The notes beneath the pieces were generated by a model that was not told where the DNA came from, did not search any database, and saw only the letters and a list, made by a program, of their open reading frames with translations. The translations under genes and the position numbers were made by a program. This document shows, piece by piece, positions 33,487-41,935 of a stretch of 41,936 nt of DNA (its first letter is position 1; the number at the start of each line of letters is the position of its first letter). The stretch covers positions 1-41,936 of the forward strand of contig NZ_BJEB01000011.1 of the NCBI RefSeq assembly GCF_005405445.1, in the 5' to 3' direction. This DNA comes from Paucilactobacillus nenjiangensis. Lineage in GTDB: Bacteria; Bacillota; Bacilli; Lactobacillales; Lactobacillaceae.

Positions 33487-34638
33487 CTTTCCCCAAACCT
33501 CTTCAGAAACTTCTTTAACTAATGCAATCTTAGCCCATTGTTGGTCTTCAGTAATTACATTGCCTTCTTCAGTAGAAGCAAAGCCACATTGTGTGCTGAG
33601 GGCTAGGCGGTCCAATGGGACATATTTTGCAGCTTCATGAATACGATTGATGACAGCATTTTTATCTTCTAGTTCACCATTCTTAGTTGTAATTAAGCCC
33701 AAAACAACGATTTGATTATCGCCAACTTTGGCTAATGGTTCAAAGCCACCAGAACGATCATTATCATATTCCAAGAAGAAAGCAGCAACTTTTTCACGAG
33801 TGAATAGTGGTTCTGCCACACTTTCATAACCACCGGCTGACGCCCAAGTTGAATGATAGTTACCACGACAATCATGTGTGGTCACAATCAAATCTTCAGG
33901 TAATCCTTCAAGAAAAGCATTGTTGACTGTGACATATAGTTCCTTGGCTGCATCTAATTTTTCTTGAGCAATTTGACCAGCGCCATCCCCAGTTTTAGCA
34001 CCAGCGTGTGAACCAGCCAACATCCCCCAGGTACAATCGTCAATTTGGAGTACGCGTAAACCAGCATCATATAAATCCAAAGCAACTTTCTTATAAGCTG
34101 CGGCGATATCAGCGATTAATTCTTTATCAGTCGCATAGAATTTACGGGTCGACTCAATGTTTTCTGGTCGATGCAATTCAGCTATAAATTGCGCCGGAGC
34201 GGGAATCGTTTGTTTAGCAGTGGCTGGGTCAGCTAAATGAGCCCGTAAGAACTTAAAATGTTCGACAAATGGATGTGATTCGCCACTCAATTTACCGGTT
34301 AACTCAGATGTTTCAGCACGTGTTTCTTCATCGTTAAAGACATAGCCTTTATCAACGACTACTTTTTTAACACCTTGCAAGCCCCAGAAGAAATCTAGGT
34401 GCCACCAACTACGACGAAATTCGCCATCAGTAATTGATTGAATGCCAGCTGCTTCTTCTTGCTTAATCAAATGAATAATCGCTTCATCTTCAACCTTTTT
34501 TAAGTCAGTAGCGGTAATTTCGCCGTCAGCATATTTGGCCCGCGCATTTTTCAAGGTGGTTGGACGTAAGAAACTTCCGACCACATCAAATCTAAAAGGT
34601 GCCGTTGTTCGTTTAGTAAATGTTTGTGTTTCAGTCAT
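33484..34638 (-). CDS. Core methionine synthase (MetE C-terminal domain type), second paralogue
   Basis: A 384-residue protein equal to the catalytic C-terminal half of MetE, like B. subtilis YxjG/YxjH; the N-terminal folate-side domain is missing. The zinc ligands are present: His and Cys in VTTHDCRGN, Glu in FLEYDND and Cys in STQCGFAS. It should methylate homocysteine (or a related thiol), but the methyl donor is not known. AGAGGAG precedes the ATG, 21 bp after the first paralogue; both are behind a T-box leader. Confidence 0.88.
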   Translation of the reverse strand: MTETQTFTKRTTAPFRFDVVGSFLRPTTLKNARAKYADGEITATDLKKVEDEAIIHLIKQEEAAGIQSITDGEFRRSWWHLDFFWGLQGVKKVVVDKGYVFNDEETRAETSELTGKLSGESHPFVEHFKFLRAHLADPATAKQTIPAPAQFIAELHRPENIESTRKFYATDKELIADIAAAYKKVALDLYDAGLRVLQIDDCTWGMLAGSHAGAKTGDGAGQIAQEKLDAAKELYVTVNNAFLEGLPEDLIVTTHDCRGNYHSTWASAGGYESVAEPLFTREKVAAFFLEYDNDRSGGFEPLAKVGDNQIVVLGLITTKNGELEDKNAVINRIHEAAKYVPLDRLALSTQCGFASTEEGNVITEDQQWAKIALVKEVSEEVWGK

Positions 34639-34659
34639 GTTAATTCTCTCCTCTAGTGT

Positions 34660-35781
34660 TTATTTCCAAATTTCATCAGCAATTGATTTTACGAGATCAA
34701 TTTTGGCCCATTGGTCAGCTTCCGTAATGGCATTACCTTCTTCAGTTGAAGCAAAGCCACATTGTGTTGAAATAGCTAAGTTTTCTAAGGGTACAAATTC
34801 AGTCGCTTCATTGACGCGGTGAATCACTTGTTTGCGATCTTCTAATTGACCATCTTTTGATGTAATCAAGCCAAGTACAATAATAGTATTTGGGCGATTG
34901 TTCCAAATAGTTTTGATTGGACTTAAGTCCCCTGCACGATTGTTGTCATATTCAAGGAAAAATTCATCATAATCCAATTGACCTAAATATTGGGCCACGG
35001 CTTCATATCCACCAGAGAATAAGAAAGTTGATTTGAAGTTACCGCGACAAATATGGGTGGTGACGGTCAAATCTTCGGGCAAGTCTGCAATTGCAGCATT
35101 GATAACTTGAACGCCTTCTTCTGCCAATTTCACATATTTTGCATGTTCAGTTTGATCGTCTTTAGTTTCGTTCAACTTACTAATTAAAAATGCCCAAGTA
35201 GTGTCATCAATTTGGACATAACGTGCGCCCAATTCATAAAAATGAAGAATTGTCAGATGATAAGCTTTGGCTAAATCATCCAAATAAGCTTCACGCGTGT
35301 CATAGAAATTTGGCCAATTATCAGAACGATTATCTCGGAATAACATGGTTGGGGATGGGATTGTTTGCTTAGGTGTTACCCCATCTGGAGTAATTGATTG
35401 TAAATATTCAAACGTTTCAAAAAATGGGTGGTCTGGATTGAAACTAACTTTACCAGTCAATTCTGCATTATCAGTCCGCGTATGCGCACCTTCAAATTTG
35501 TAGCTTTCTTTATAGTCATACTTATCGACACCGTTCAAGCCCCATAAGAAGTCCAAATGCCACCAACTACGATTGAATTCGCCATCGGTCACATCTTTTA
35601 AACGGTGGGCAACTTCTTTTTCAACTAATTGTTGGGTTTGTTCTTGACGGATAACTTTGAATTCTCCTTGGTTAAGTTCGCCTGAACGGAACTTGGCTGT
35701 TGCATCTTTTAATTCTGGTGTCCGTAAGAAACTCCCGACGATATCGTAACGATTTGGTTGTGCTTTTGTTTTAGTTGTCAT
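34660..35781 (-). CDS. Core methionine synthase (MetE C-terminal domain type), first paralogue
   Basis: A 373-residue paralogue of the next gene with the same organisation (RYDIVGSFLRTPELKDA, DGEFNRSWWHLDFLWGL). The zinc ligands are in VTTHICRGN, FLEYDNN and STQCGFAS. It begins at ATG with AAGGGGAA upstream. Being directly downstream of a methionine-type T-box, it should be induced when uncharged tRNA-Met accumulates. Whether both copies use the same donor and acceptor is open. Confidence 0.88.
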   Translation of the reverse strand: MTTKTKAQPNRYDIVGSFLRTPELKDATAKFRSGELNQGEFKVIRQEQTQQLVEKEVAHRLKDVTDGEFNRSWWHLDFLWGLNGVDKYDYKESYKFEGAHTRTDNAELTGKVSFNPDHPFFETFEYLQSITPDGVTPKQTIPSPTMLFRDNRSDNWPNFYDTREAYLDDLAKAYHLTILHFYELGARYVQIDDTTWAFLISKLNETKDDQTEHAKYVKLAEEGVQVINAAIADLPEDLTVTTHICRGNFKSTFLFSGGYEAVAQYLGQLDYDEFFLEYDNNRAGDLSPIKTIWNNRPNTIIVLGLITSKDGQLEDRKQVIHRVNEATEFVPLENLAISTQCGFASTEEGNAITEADQWAKIDLVKSIADEIWK

Positions 35782-35825
35782 GTTAATATTCCCCTTGTAT
35801 TGATGTGAATGAACTATGTTTTTCC

Positions 35826-36115
35826 AAAAAAAAAGTCCTTATCCATGCTTAATTGCATAGATAAGGACGACTTGCCGTGTGACCACCTTGATTTAGATAC
35901 CGTTCACACGAATATCCCTCACTGGGTACTGATACCGTGCCACATAGTTGTGGTTTAAGTACTGCATACCCTCACGCTGTAATGGGCGTCCCCATGACTA
36001 CCTTGTTCACACTCAGTCGTCCACACTTCAAGACCATATTCGAAAATGTCTTTCGATTCCCTTTCACCAACGCGGGAACTCTCTCAGCGAAATCCACTTT
36101 TCTACTCATCTTTTC
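35826..36115 (-). promoter_or_regulatory. T-box leader, probably methionine-specific
   Basis: On the minus strand the leader runs from GATGAGTAGAAAAG through AGAGAG, GTTGGTGAAAG (Stem I distal loop) and TTTTCGAATATGGTCTTGAA, where ATG is the likely specifier. It then reaches the T-box AAGGTGGTCACACGG (35874-35889) and a strong terminator GTCCTTATCtATGC/GCATgGATAAGGAC plus nine T residues (35826-35868). Uncharged tRNA-Met would favour antitermination. No protein-coding gene lies in this stretch. Confidence 0.85.
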
Positions 36116-36144
36116 ATCGTATTTTAATTTTTTCGATTGTTATT

Positions 36145-36173
36145 ATGGTACTTGGATTTATAAGTTTTGTCAA
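36145..36173 (-). promoter_or_regulatory. Promoter of the T-box methionine operon
   Basis: TTGACA (36168-36173), 17 bp, TACCAT (36145-36150) on the minus strand, about 30 bp before the T-box leader. Confidence 0.65.
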
Positions 36174-36194
36174 CTGGTAGTTTGAATAAAAATC

Positions 36195-36226
36195 GAAAAA
36201 AAAAAAACGTCATCGAAATGACGTCT
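36195..36226 (-). terminator. Terminator of the Apf-like gene
   Basis: ACGTCAT-ttcg-ATGACGT stem followed by a long T-run on the minus strand. Confidence 0.88.
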
Positions 36227-36241
36227 TAAGTGTACTAAATT

Positions 36242-36898
36242 TTAGTACCAACCATTTTGTTGCCAGAATGTTTGTGCGGCAACCCATGAACCGTAACGGC
36301 TTGTTACGTAATTGTCAGCAACGGCTTCTTGGTTAGCAGCTGAGGTATCACCATTTAGGTATGATAAACTCAATTGATACTTACCATAGTATTGACCGTT
36401 TGAAGCAGTGTATGAACCACCAGATTCTTTGTTAGCAATCCATGCTTTAGCTGCAGCCTCTGAACCTGACACATTGCTTGTGTAAGTTGAAGAAGCTGAA
36501 GTTGTATCAGTAGTGGTAGTTGTTGATGTAGTGTTAGTAGCAGCTGAACTAGTAGCAGCTGAACTAGTAGTATCAGTTGATGCTGTGGCACTTTCGTCAG
36601 CAGCTGGTGTCGTAGCTACTTCTTGATCAGTAGCTTCGCGAATTGTACCGTTGTCAGTGATCATTAGTTGTTCACCAACATAAATTAAATTCTTGTCTGC
36701 AATGTTGTTGTTTGAGGCAAGTGAATCAATTAAGCTGTAATCGTTAGCGTAAGTGAATGAAATGCCTGAAAGCGTGTCGCCTGATTTAACTGTGTAAATC
36801 TCGTCAGCGTTTGCTTGAATAGATGTAGCGGCGAAACCTAATGTAACTGCGCCTGCTACTGCAACAGAGAACTTGAGTGCGTTCTTCTTAAAATTCAT
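36242..36898 (-). CDS. LysM-containing secreted surface protein, aggregation-promoting-factor (Apf)-like
   Basis: A 218-residue exported protein. A signal peptide (MNFKKNALKFS plus hydrophobic core) is probably cut after ANA (A31). One LysM peptidoglycan-binding domain (YTVKSGDTLSGISF to VGEQLMI) is followed by a Ser/Thr/Ala-rich linker of about 60 residues. The C-terminal domain (AAKAWIANKESGGSY, GKYQLSLSYLNGD, FWQQNGWY) is the hallmark of Apf proteins of lactobacilli and resembles a lysozyme-like/transglycosylase fold. It probably binds the cell wall and affects shape or division. The linker DNA carries a tandem 15-bp duplication near 36537-36566. Confidence 0.9.
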   Translation of the reverse strand: MNFKKNALKFSVAVAGAVTLGFAATSIQANADEIYTVKSGDTLSGISFTYANDYSLIDSLASNNNIADKNLIYVGEQLMITDNGTIREATDQEVATTPAADESATASTDTTSSAATSSAATNTTSTTTTTDTTSASSTYTSNVSGSEAAAKAWIANKESGGSYTASNGQYYGKYQLSLSYLNGDTSAANQEAVADNYVTSRYGSWVAAQTFWQQNGWY

Positions 36899-37431
36899 AA
36901 ATTAAAAAACCATCCTTTTTCTTTGTGCTTTGCTTATGCAACGGTGATAACTTTACAGGATAAACATTACAAACATATGTCGGGATTTTATCCGTTTTCT
37001 GGCGTTTTGTTTTGTTTGAAATAAAAACGAAGGAAATACCAATGTTCGTTCGAGTTTGTTCAAAAATGCACATTTTCATCAAATAAGTAAATTGTTTTAC
37101 CTATTGCTATTATGCCAATTTAATTAATCAGTTGACACGTTGCTGATATCAACAAGAAAGCGGTCTCTTGATTCACAAAATATGACAACTCCGGCAAATA
37201 CGTTATCCATGTTTAAATCTACCGCATGTATAAAGCCCTTAATTTTATGTTAATTTCAATTATTACAAAACTGTTCTTTTTGACCGATTTTCATTCTTTG
37301 TCTGAGTGTTAAATGTGAAAATTGCTGATTTAATAGGTATTTACTAATGTATTTTTCATTTTTTAATTGAAAAATTTCAAAAATATTACAGAGAAATCCC
37401 AATAAATCGTTCAAAAGCGAGTCAAAACGGC
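36899..37431. other. Gene-free spacer upstream of the Apf-like gene
   Basis: An AT-rich stretch of about 530 bp. I find no ORF with a ribosome binding site on either strand. It must contain the Apf promoter and a 5' leader, but I cannot point to a convincing -35/-10 pair. A TTGACA is seen on the plus strand at 37132-37137 without a matching -10 or gene. Confidence 0.5.
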
Positions 37432-37468
37432 AAAAAAGCACCCGCAAATCATCATTTGCGAGTGCTTA
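37432..37468 (-). terminator. Terminator of nrdDG
   Basis: AGCACTCGCAAAT-gatg-ATTTGCGGGTGCT stem (one G-U pair) followed by six T residues on the minus strand, immediately past nrdG. Confidence 0.92.
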
Positions 37469-37475
37469 AATCGAA

Positions 37476-38057
37476 CTATTTAACTAATTTATCCCAAATA
37501 ACTACTTTATCTTGGGCTAATGACTTCTTGACGTCAATAATATTTTGATTACTACTACCACGGAACTGTAAAGTGAGATCTTTTTTGGCTTCTAAGAAAC
37601 GGCCATCGATTAAAATATCGACATAGGACAACATTTCGAGTTTATCATCGGATTCTTGCATCAATTCATCCCACTTATAACCAGTCCAAGACCAAACATC
37701 CTTAGTATCGCCAAATTCCTTACGAATCCGCTTGAGGAGTTTCAGACAAACTTGGGTATTCAAGAATGGTTCGCCACCTAACAGCGTCAAACCTTGTACG
37801 TAAGATTGACTCAAATCTTCAATAATCTGATTTTCCAGTTCCTGCGTGTATTCATGACCATAATTAAAGTTCTGAGCCACTACGTTATAGCAGCCCGGAC
37901 AATTAAACAAACATCCGCTGACATACAGGCTACAGCGCACTCCCTCACCGTCAACAAAGTTAAATGGTTTATAACTGGCAATCTTTTGGAGACTATGCTC
38001 GCTCGCCAGCCATTCTTTGGGCATCGGATTGTTTGGCTCTTTCATGTGCTGCGGCAT
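37476..38057 (-). CDS. nrdG: Anaerobic ribonucleoside-triphosphate reductase activating protein
   Basis: A 193-residue radical-SAM activase. The iron-sulfur ligands are C49, C53 and C56 in SGCLFNCPGCYN; the FNFVDGEGVRCSLYVSG lead-in and LTLLGGEPFLN are typical. It installs the glycyl radical on NrdD. The ATG at 38057 has GGAGAG ten bases upstream and makes a 65-bp overlap with nrdD; ATG 38045, four codons later, is an alternative closer to homologue N-termini. Confidence 0.95.
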   Translation of the reverse strand: MPQHMKEPNNPMPKEWLASEHSLQKIASYKPFNFVDGEGVRCSLYVSGCLFNCPGCYNVVAQNFNYGHEYTQELENQIIEDLSQSYVQGLTLLGGEPFLNTQVCLKLLKRIRKEFGDTKDVWSWTGYKWDELMQESDDKLEMLSYVDILIDGRFLEAKKDLTLQFRGSSNQNIIDVKKSLAQDKVVIWDKLVK

Positions 38058-40215
38058 TCTTAATCATCTCTCCATTCATGTGTTTTTCACGTGACGAAAT
38101 CTCGACGTGACGACCGTGGACCATTGGCCGTTGTTGTGGGTTACCTAAATAACCACAAGTTCTTTTGACAACATCACAAGTCTTTGGATCGTGATTACCA
38201 CATTGTGGACAGACAAATCCCTTGGCAGTTGGCTTAAAGTCGCCAGTAAAGCCACATTCAAAACATTGATCAATTGAAGTATTGGTGCCTAAATAACCAA
38301 CGTGATCATAAGCCCAGTCCCAAACTGCTTCCAAAGCTTTTGGATTGTTTTGCAAACTTGGATATTCACAATAATGGATAAATCCACCTGAAGCATATTT
38401 TGGAAAGACTTCTTCAAAGGATAACTTTTCAAATGGTGATGGATGTTTACGGACATCGTAATGGAAACTATTCGTGTAGTATTCCTTGTCAGTCACGTTT
38501 TCAATTTTACCGAACTTCTTAAGGTCAGCTTGCGCAAAAGTATCCGTCAATGATTCTGCTGGTGTTGAGTAGAGGCTATAATGATACCCACTTTCAGCTG
38601 CCCAGTCTTTACAGTGTTCATACATGTGTTTAACGACTGATTCAGCAAAAGCACGCGCTTCAGCATTTTGTTCCCAACCGTCCCCATAAAATAAGGTACA
38701 AGTTTCATAGATACCGATATAACCTAAAGAAACTGTGGCACGACCATTTTTAAAGACATCATCAACATTGTCGGTAGACTTCAATCGTTTGCCAAATGCG
38801 CCATACATATATAGTAATGGTGCGTTTTCTGGTTCGGCTTCCTTCGTCCGTTCAATCCGATATTCCAAAGCTTGGTGACAGATATCCATTTTTTCTTCAA
38901 AGATATCCCAGAAAAGATCCTTGTTCCCCTTTGCTTCAATGGCAACTCGAGGCAAATTAACAGTGACAACGCCTAAATTCATACGACCTGAGTTCACTTC
39001 AACGCCATTATCATCTTTCCATCCTTGTAAAAATGAACGACAGCCCATTGGAGTTTTGAAACTACCAGTCAATTCAACGATTTTGTCATACATTAACAAA
39101 TCTGGATACATCCGTTTTGTTGAGCATTCAAGTGCTAGTTGTTTAACGTCATAGTTAGGATCAGTCACATCCAAATTAAGACCACGTTTAACTGTATAAA
39201 CTAACTTAGGGAAAATTGCAGTCCGATGTTCCTTGCCTAATCCTTTAATCCGTACTTTAAGAATAGCTTTTTGAATTTCACGTTCAATCCAACTAGTTCC
39301 TAAGCCAAAATTAACGGTCGTAAAAGGTGTTTGGCCTTGTGACGAATACAAGGTGTTAATCTCATATTCGAGGGCTTGCATCGCATCATAGATATCTTTA
39401 ATAGTCTTTTCTTTAGCAAAGGCTTCGCGCTTATCTGCAGTAATCCATTTTTCAGCATCCGCCATATGCTTATCATAGTTAAGTTGCGCGTAAGGAGCTA
39501 ATAATTGATCAACTCGATTAGCGGAACAACCACCATATTGTAATGAAGCAACATTAGCAATAATTTGTGACATTTGGGCAGTGGCTGTCTGAATTGACTT
39601 AGGTGAACTCACCCAAGCATTCCCAATTTTAAATCCATTGGTAAGCATTTCATCAAAATCAATTAAGCAACAGTTAGTTTCCGGTGTGACTGGTGAATAG
39701 TCTAAATCGTGCCAGTGAATATCTCCACGTAAGTGTGCTTGCGCAACGACCTTAGGTAACATCTTTAACCCAATCGCGCGGCTAACTGCACCGGCTTCTA
39801 GGTCACGTTGAGTATTGAAGACCCGACTGTCCTTATTCGCATTCTCATGCACAACACTTGAGTTTTTATCAAACAACTTTTGTAGACGAGCTTCAGCATT
39901 TGTTGCATTTTTGAAACTTTGAACTTCCTTTTGATAGAAAGTTACATAGTCCTGTGCTAAAACATCTTGATCTAAGCCGTCCAAGATGTTGACGATCATA
40001 TCTGCAATTTCAGAGGTTTTAACTTCGGCGGTACCACTTAATTCACCGTAGAGTGTTTCTTCAACTTCGTTTATGGTTTGAATATCTGTCGTTAGTTTAT
40101 GTAGCACGAAATCAATTTTGTATGAATAAAATGATGACATTGAGCCATCTCGTTTTTCAACTTTAATCTCTTTTAAATCGTTTAATTGATCTATCCGATC
40201 TCTTGTAATGTCCAT
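37993..40215 (-). CDS. nrdD: Anaerobic (class III) ribonucleoside-triphosphate reductase
   Basis: A 740-residue glycyl-radical enzyme making dNTPs without oxygen. There is an N-terminal ATP-cone (VEKRDGSMSSFYSYKI), the catalytic core (HWHDLDYSP, NCCLIDF, LQYGGCS), the zinc site CFECGFTG plus CPQCGNHD, and the C-terminal glycyl-radical motif RTCGYLG. I take ATG 40215 because AAGTGAG lies eight bases upstream; the GTG three codons earlier is too close to it. It forms an operon with nrdG and is preceded by NrdR-type boxes. Confidence 0.96.
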   Translation of the reverse strand: MDITRDRIDQLNDLKEIKVEKRDGSMSSFYSYKIDFVLHKLTTDIQTINEVEETLYGELSGTAEVKTSEIADMIVNILDGLDQDVLAQDYVTFYQKEVQSFKNATNAEARLQKLFDKNSSVVHENANKDSRVFNTQRDLEAGAVSRAIGLKMLPKVVAQAHLRGDIHWHDLDYSPVTPETNCCLIDFDEMLTNGFKIGNAWVSSPKSIQTATAQMSQIIANVASLQYGGCSANRVDQLLAPYAQLNYDKHMADAEKWITADKREAFAKEKTIKDIYDAMQALEYEINTLYSSQGQTPFTTVNFGLGTSWIEREIQKAILKVRIKGLGKEHRTAIFPKLVYTVKRGLNLDVTDPNYDVKQLALECSTKRMYPDLLMYDKIVELTGSFKTPMGCRSFLQGWKDDNGVEVNSGRMNLGVVTVNLPRVAIEAKGNKDLFWDIFEEKMDICHQALEYRIERTKEAEPENAPLLYMYGAFGKRLKSTDNVDDVFKNGRATVSLGYIGIYETCTLFYGDGWEQNAEARAFAESVVKHMYEHCKDWAAESGYHYSLYSTPAESLTDTFAQADLKKFGKIENVTDKEYYTNSFHYDVRKHPSPFEKLSFEEVFPKYASGGFIHYCEYPSLQNNPKALEAVWDWAYDHVGYLGTNTSIDQCFECGFTGDFKPTAKGFVCPQCGNHDPKTCDVVKRTCGYLGNPQQRPMVHGRHVEISSREKHMNGEMIKNAAAHERAKQSDAQRMAGERA

Positions 40216-40250
40216 TGGAACCACTCACTTTCATTTATCTCAGTAAGCCT

Positions 40251-40279
40251 ATAGTAAATCATTTTGCAAAATAACACAA
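40251..40279 (-). promoter_or_regulatory. nrdD promoter
   Basis: TTGTGT (40274-40279), 17 bp, TACTAT (40251-40256) on the minus strand. The -35 is inside the proximal NrdR-type box. Confidence 0.65.
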
Positions 40280-40331
40280 TATGTTGTGTCTACATTTATT
40301 TTGAATTACCATATATAGTGATAAAAGCAAA
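40274..40331. promoter_or_regulatory. Two NrdR-type boxes
   Basis: ACACAATATGTTGTGT (40274-40289) and TTACCATATATAGTGA (40316-40331) resemble the NrdR consensus ACACTATATATAGTGT. Start-to-start distance is 42 bp, four helical turns. The remaining spacer to 40637 shows no gene and no other clear signal. Confidence 0.75.
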
Positions 40332-40637
40332 TGTCAAAAATTTCGATTTCAAGTTTCCTGTGGTCAGTTACTCAAATTTCTAACCCTATGCTAGGCCCCG
40401 ATTTGCCCTCTCTTGTCATTCAATAAACAAAAAATCAGTTCTGCAAACAAATCTCACAAATAAAAATTTTAAAATAATTTTGAGCATTTTGAACGAATAT
40501 TTAAATGAAAATTGAAACCAAATTTCCACAATGCGTGTTTTTTAGTGGATGTCGTAGTCGAGAATAGTAATCAAGCCAAAACTTTGCTAAACTATTTAAT
40601 GACCTATTATAAATTATCGATTGGAGGTGTAACATTG

Positions 40638-41006
40638 ATGAATGCATACAAAAAGTATTGGAGTAACATTTTAAACTTCTCAGGTACCGCAACTCGTTCT
40701 GAATATTGGTGGCCTGCTATTATTAATGCCATTATTGCCTTTATTGCGGCAGCTGTTGTTCAGAACATTGTCGGTCATCCGATTACAGAAATCTACAACT
40801 TCGCTGATCTTAACTATTCTTTAGGGACTCGCTTTATCGCGTTCTTAGTTTGGCTAGCTAACTGGACTGTCACCGTCCGCCGTTTACATGATACAGACCG
40901 TTCAGGCTGGTGGATTGTAATTCAAATCATTCCATTACTTGGTACAATATGGTTCCTTATTCTTATGCTTCTCCCTAGCCATAGCCAAACACGGTGGAGT
41001 AATTAG
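40638..41006 (+). CDS. DUF805 family membrane protein
   Basis: A 122-residue protein of the DUF805 family. It begins with the typical YKKYWSNILNFSGTATRSEYWW, has four membrane helices, and contains the conserved VRRLHDTDRSGWW loop. The function of the family is unknown. The ATG at 40638 is set by GGAGGTG nine bases upstream; the longer ORF start is rejected because residues before it lack homology and a ribosome binding site. It is a single gene ended by its own terminator. Confidence 0.9.
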   Translation: MNAYKKYWSNILNFSGTATRSEYWWPAIINAIIAFIAAAVVQNIVGHPITEIYNFADLNYSLGTRFIAFLVWLANWTVTVRRLHDTDRSGWWIVIQIIPLLGTIWFLILMLLPSHSQTRWSN

Positions 41007-41018
41007 TTCATGCACGAT

Positions 41019-41047
41019 AATCTCATACTTAGTGATGAGATTTTTTA
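41019..41047 (+). terminator. Terminator of the DUF805 gene
   Basis: ATCTCAT-acttagtg-ATGAGAT followed by a T-run. Confidence 0.8.
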
Positions 41048-41063
41048 TTTTGTCTAATAATAA

Positions 41064-41102
41064 TAAAAAAGACCTCGCAGATAGCTACGAAGTCTTTTTT
41101 AT
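41064..41102 (-). terminator. Terminator of the tRNA array
   Basis: AAAAAAGACcTCG pairs with CGAaGTCTTTTTT around an 11-base loop; on the minus strand it follows tRNA-Leu. Confidence 0.8.
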
Positions 41103-41137
41103 TTAAGCATTACACTATCGATTTAACTAACCATCTA

Positions 41138-41221
41138 TGCCGCCGGTGGGGGTCGAACCCACACTCCCGTGAAGGAACTGGATTTTGAGTCCAGCGCGTC
41201 TGCCAATTCCGCCACAGCGGC
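41138..41221 (-). tRNA. tRNA-Leu (anticodon CAA)
   Basis: A class II tRNA with long variable arm. Anticodon loop CTCAAAA, T-arm GTGGGTTCGACCCCCAC, acceptor GCCGCTG/CGGCGGC with one G-U pair. CCA is not encoded. Confidence 0.93.
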
Positions 41222-41240
41222 AAGATAGCGTAAGTACTAA

Positions 41241-41311
<71 letters not shown>

Positions 41312-41406
41312 ATCAAATACCTACGATTGGAATTACAAACCGTTGAAAATGACGATGGAGTCAAAGTCTACAATCTTCATCACTACTTGGCTCAAACCCA
41401 ATCAAG

Positions 41407-41480
41407 GGCGGTATGTGGGAATCGAACCCACGCGTGCCGGATCCACAAACCGGTGTGTTAACCACTTCACCAATACCGCC
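41407..41480 (-). tRNA. tRNA-His (anticodon GTG)
   Basis: Anticodon loop TTGTGGA, T-arm GTGGGTTCGATTCCCAC. An extra 5' G (G-1) opposite C73 is encoded, as expected for tRNA-His. Confidence 0.92.
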
Positions 41481-41494
41481 AAAATATTAAAAAG

Positions 41495-41565
41495 CAGGGA
41501 TAGAGGGAGTCGAACCCCCACTGATGGTTTTGGAGACCATAGTTCTACCATTAAACTATATCCCT
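41495..41565 (-). tRNA. tRNA-Trp (anticodon CCA)
   Basis: Anticodon loop CTCCAAA in stem ATGGT/ACCAT, acceptor AGGGATA/TATCCCT, discriminator G. Confidence 0.93.
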
Positions 41566-41573
41566 ATAAAAAA

Positions 41574-41655
41574 TGGAGGGGAGAGGATTCGAACCTCCGA
41601 ACCCGAAGGAGCGGATTTACAGTCCGCCGCGTTTAGCCAACTTCGCTACCCCTCC
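41574..41655 (-). tRNA. tRNA-Tyr (anticodon GTA)
   Basis: A class II tRNA with variable arm. Anticodon loop CTGTAAA in stem GCGGA/TCCGC, acceptor GGAGGGG/CCCCTCC, discriminator A. Confidence 0.93.
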
Positions 41656-41660
41656 ATCAA

Positions 41661-41733
41661 TGGCGCGGGACAGAATCGAACTGCCGACACATGGAGCTTC
41701 AATCCATTGCTCTACCGACTGAGCTACCGAGCC
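41661..41733 (-). tRNA. tRNA-Phe (anticodon GAA)
   Basis: Anticodon loop TTGAAGC in stem ATGGA/TCCAT. Acceptor strands GGCTCGG and CCGCGCC pair except for a T4/C69 mismatch. Discriminator A. Confidence 0.92.
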
Positions 41734-41783
41734 AAATTATTCGGTTGATACTATTAAATAATGAGATGTGGAACCCATTATTA

Positions 41784-41856
41784 TGGAGGATACAGGGTTC
41801 GAACCTGTGACATCCTGCTTGTAAGGCAGACGCTCTCCCAGCTGAGCTAATCCTCC
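41784..41856 (-). tRNA. tRNA-Val (anticodon TAC)
   Basis: Anticodon loop CTTACAA in stem TCTGC/GCAGG, T-arm ACAGGTTCGAACCTGT, acceptor GGAGGAT/ATCCTCC, discriminator A. Confidence 0.93.
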
Positions 41857-41863
41857 ATGAAAG

Positions 41864-41935
41864 TGACCCGTATGGGATTCGGACCCATGATACCGCCGTG
41901 AAAGGGCGGTGTCTTAACCACTTGACCAACGGGTC
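41864..41935 (-). tRNA. tRNA-Glu (anticodon TTC)
   Basis: Anticodon loop CTTTCAC in stem CCGCC/GGCGG, acceptor GACCCGT/ACGGGTC. The gene is complete but ends one base before the window edge. The array continues upstream outside the window. Confidence 0.92.

Noticed and set aside
35937-36185. 82-residue plus-strand ORF upstream of the methionine genes
   Set aside because: It lies antisense to the T-box leader and its promoter, has no ribosome binding site, and the T-box motifs explain the sequence.
36940-37000. TGTAAT/TGTAAA pair upstream of the Apf-like gene as a WalR box
   Set aside because: The units are 14 bp apart rather than the 11 bp expected for a WalR direct repeat.
37256-37447. 63-residue minus-strand ORF downstream of nrdG
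   Set aside because: It starts with a TTG inside the nrdG terminator stem and has no ribosome binding site.
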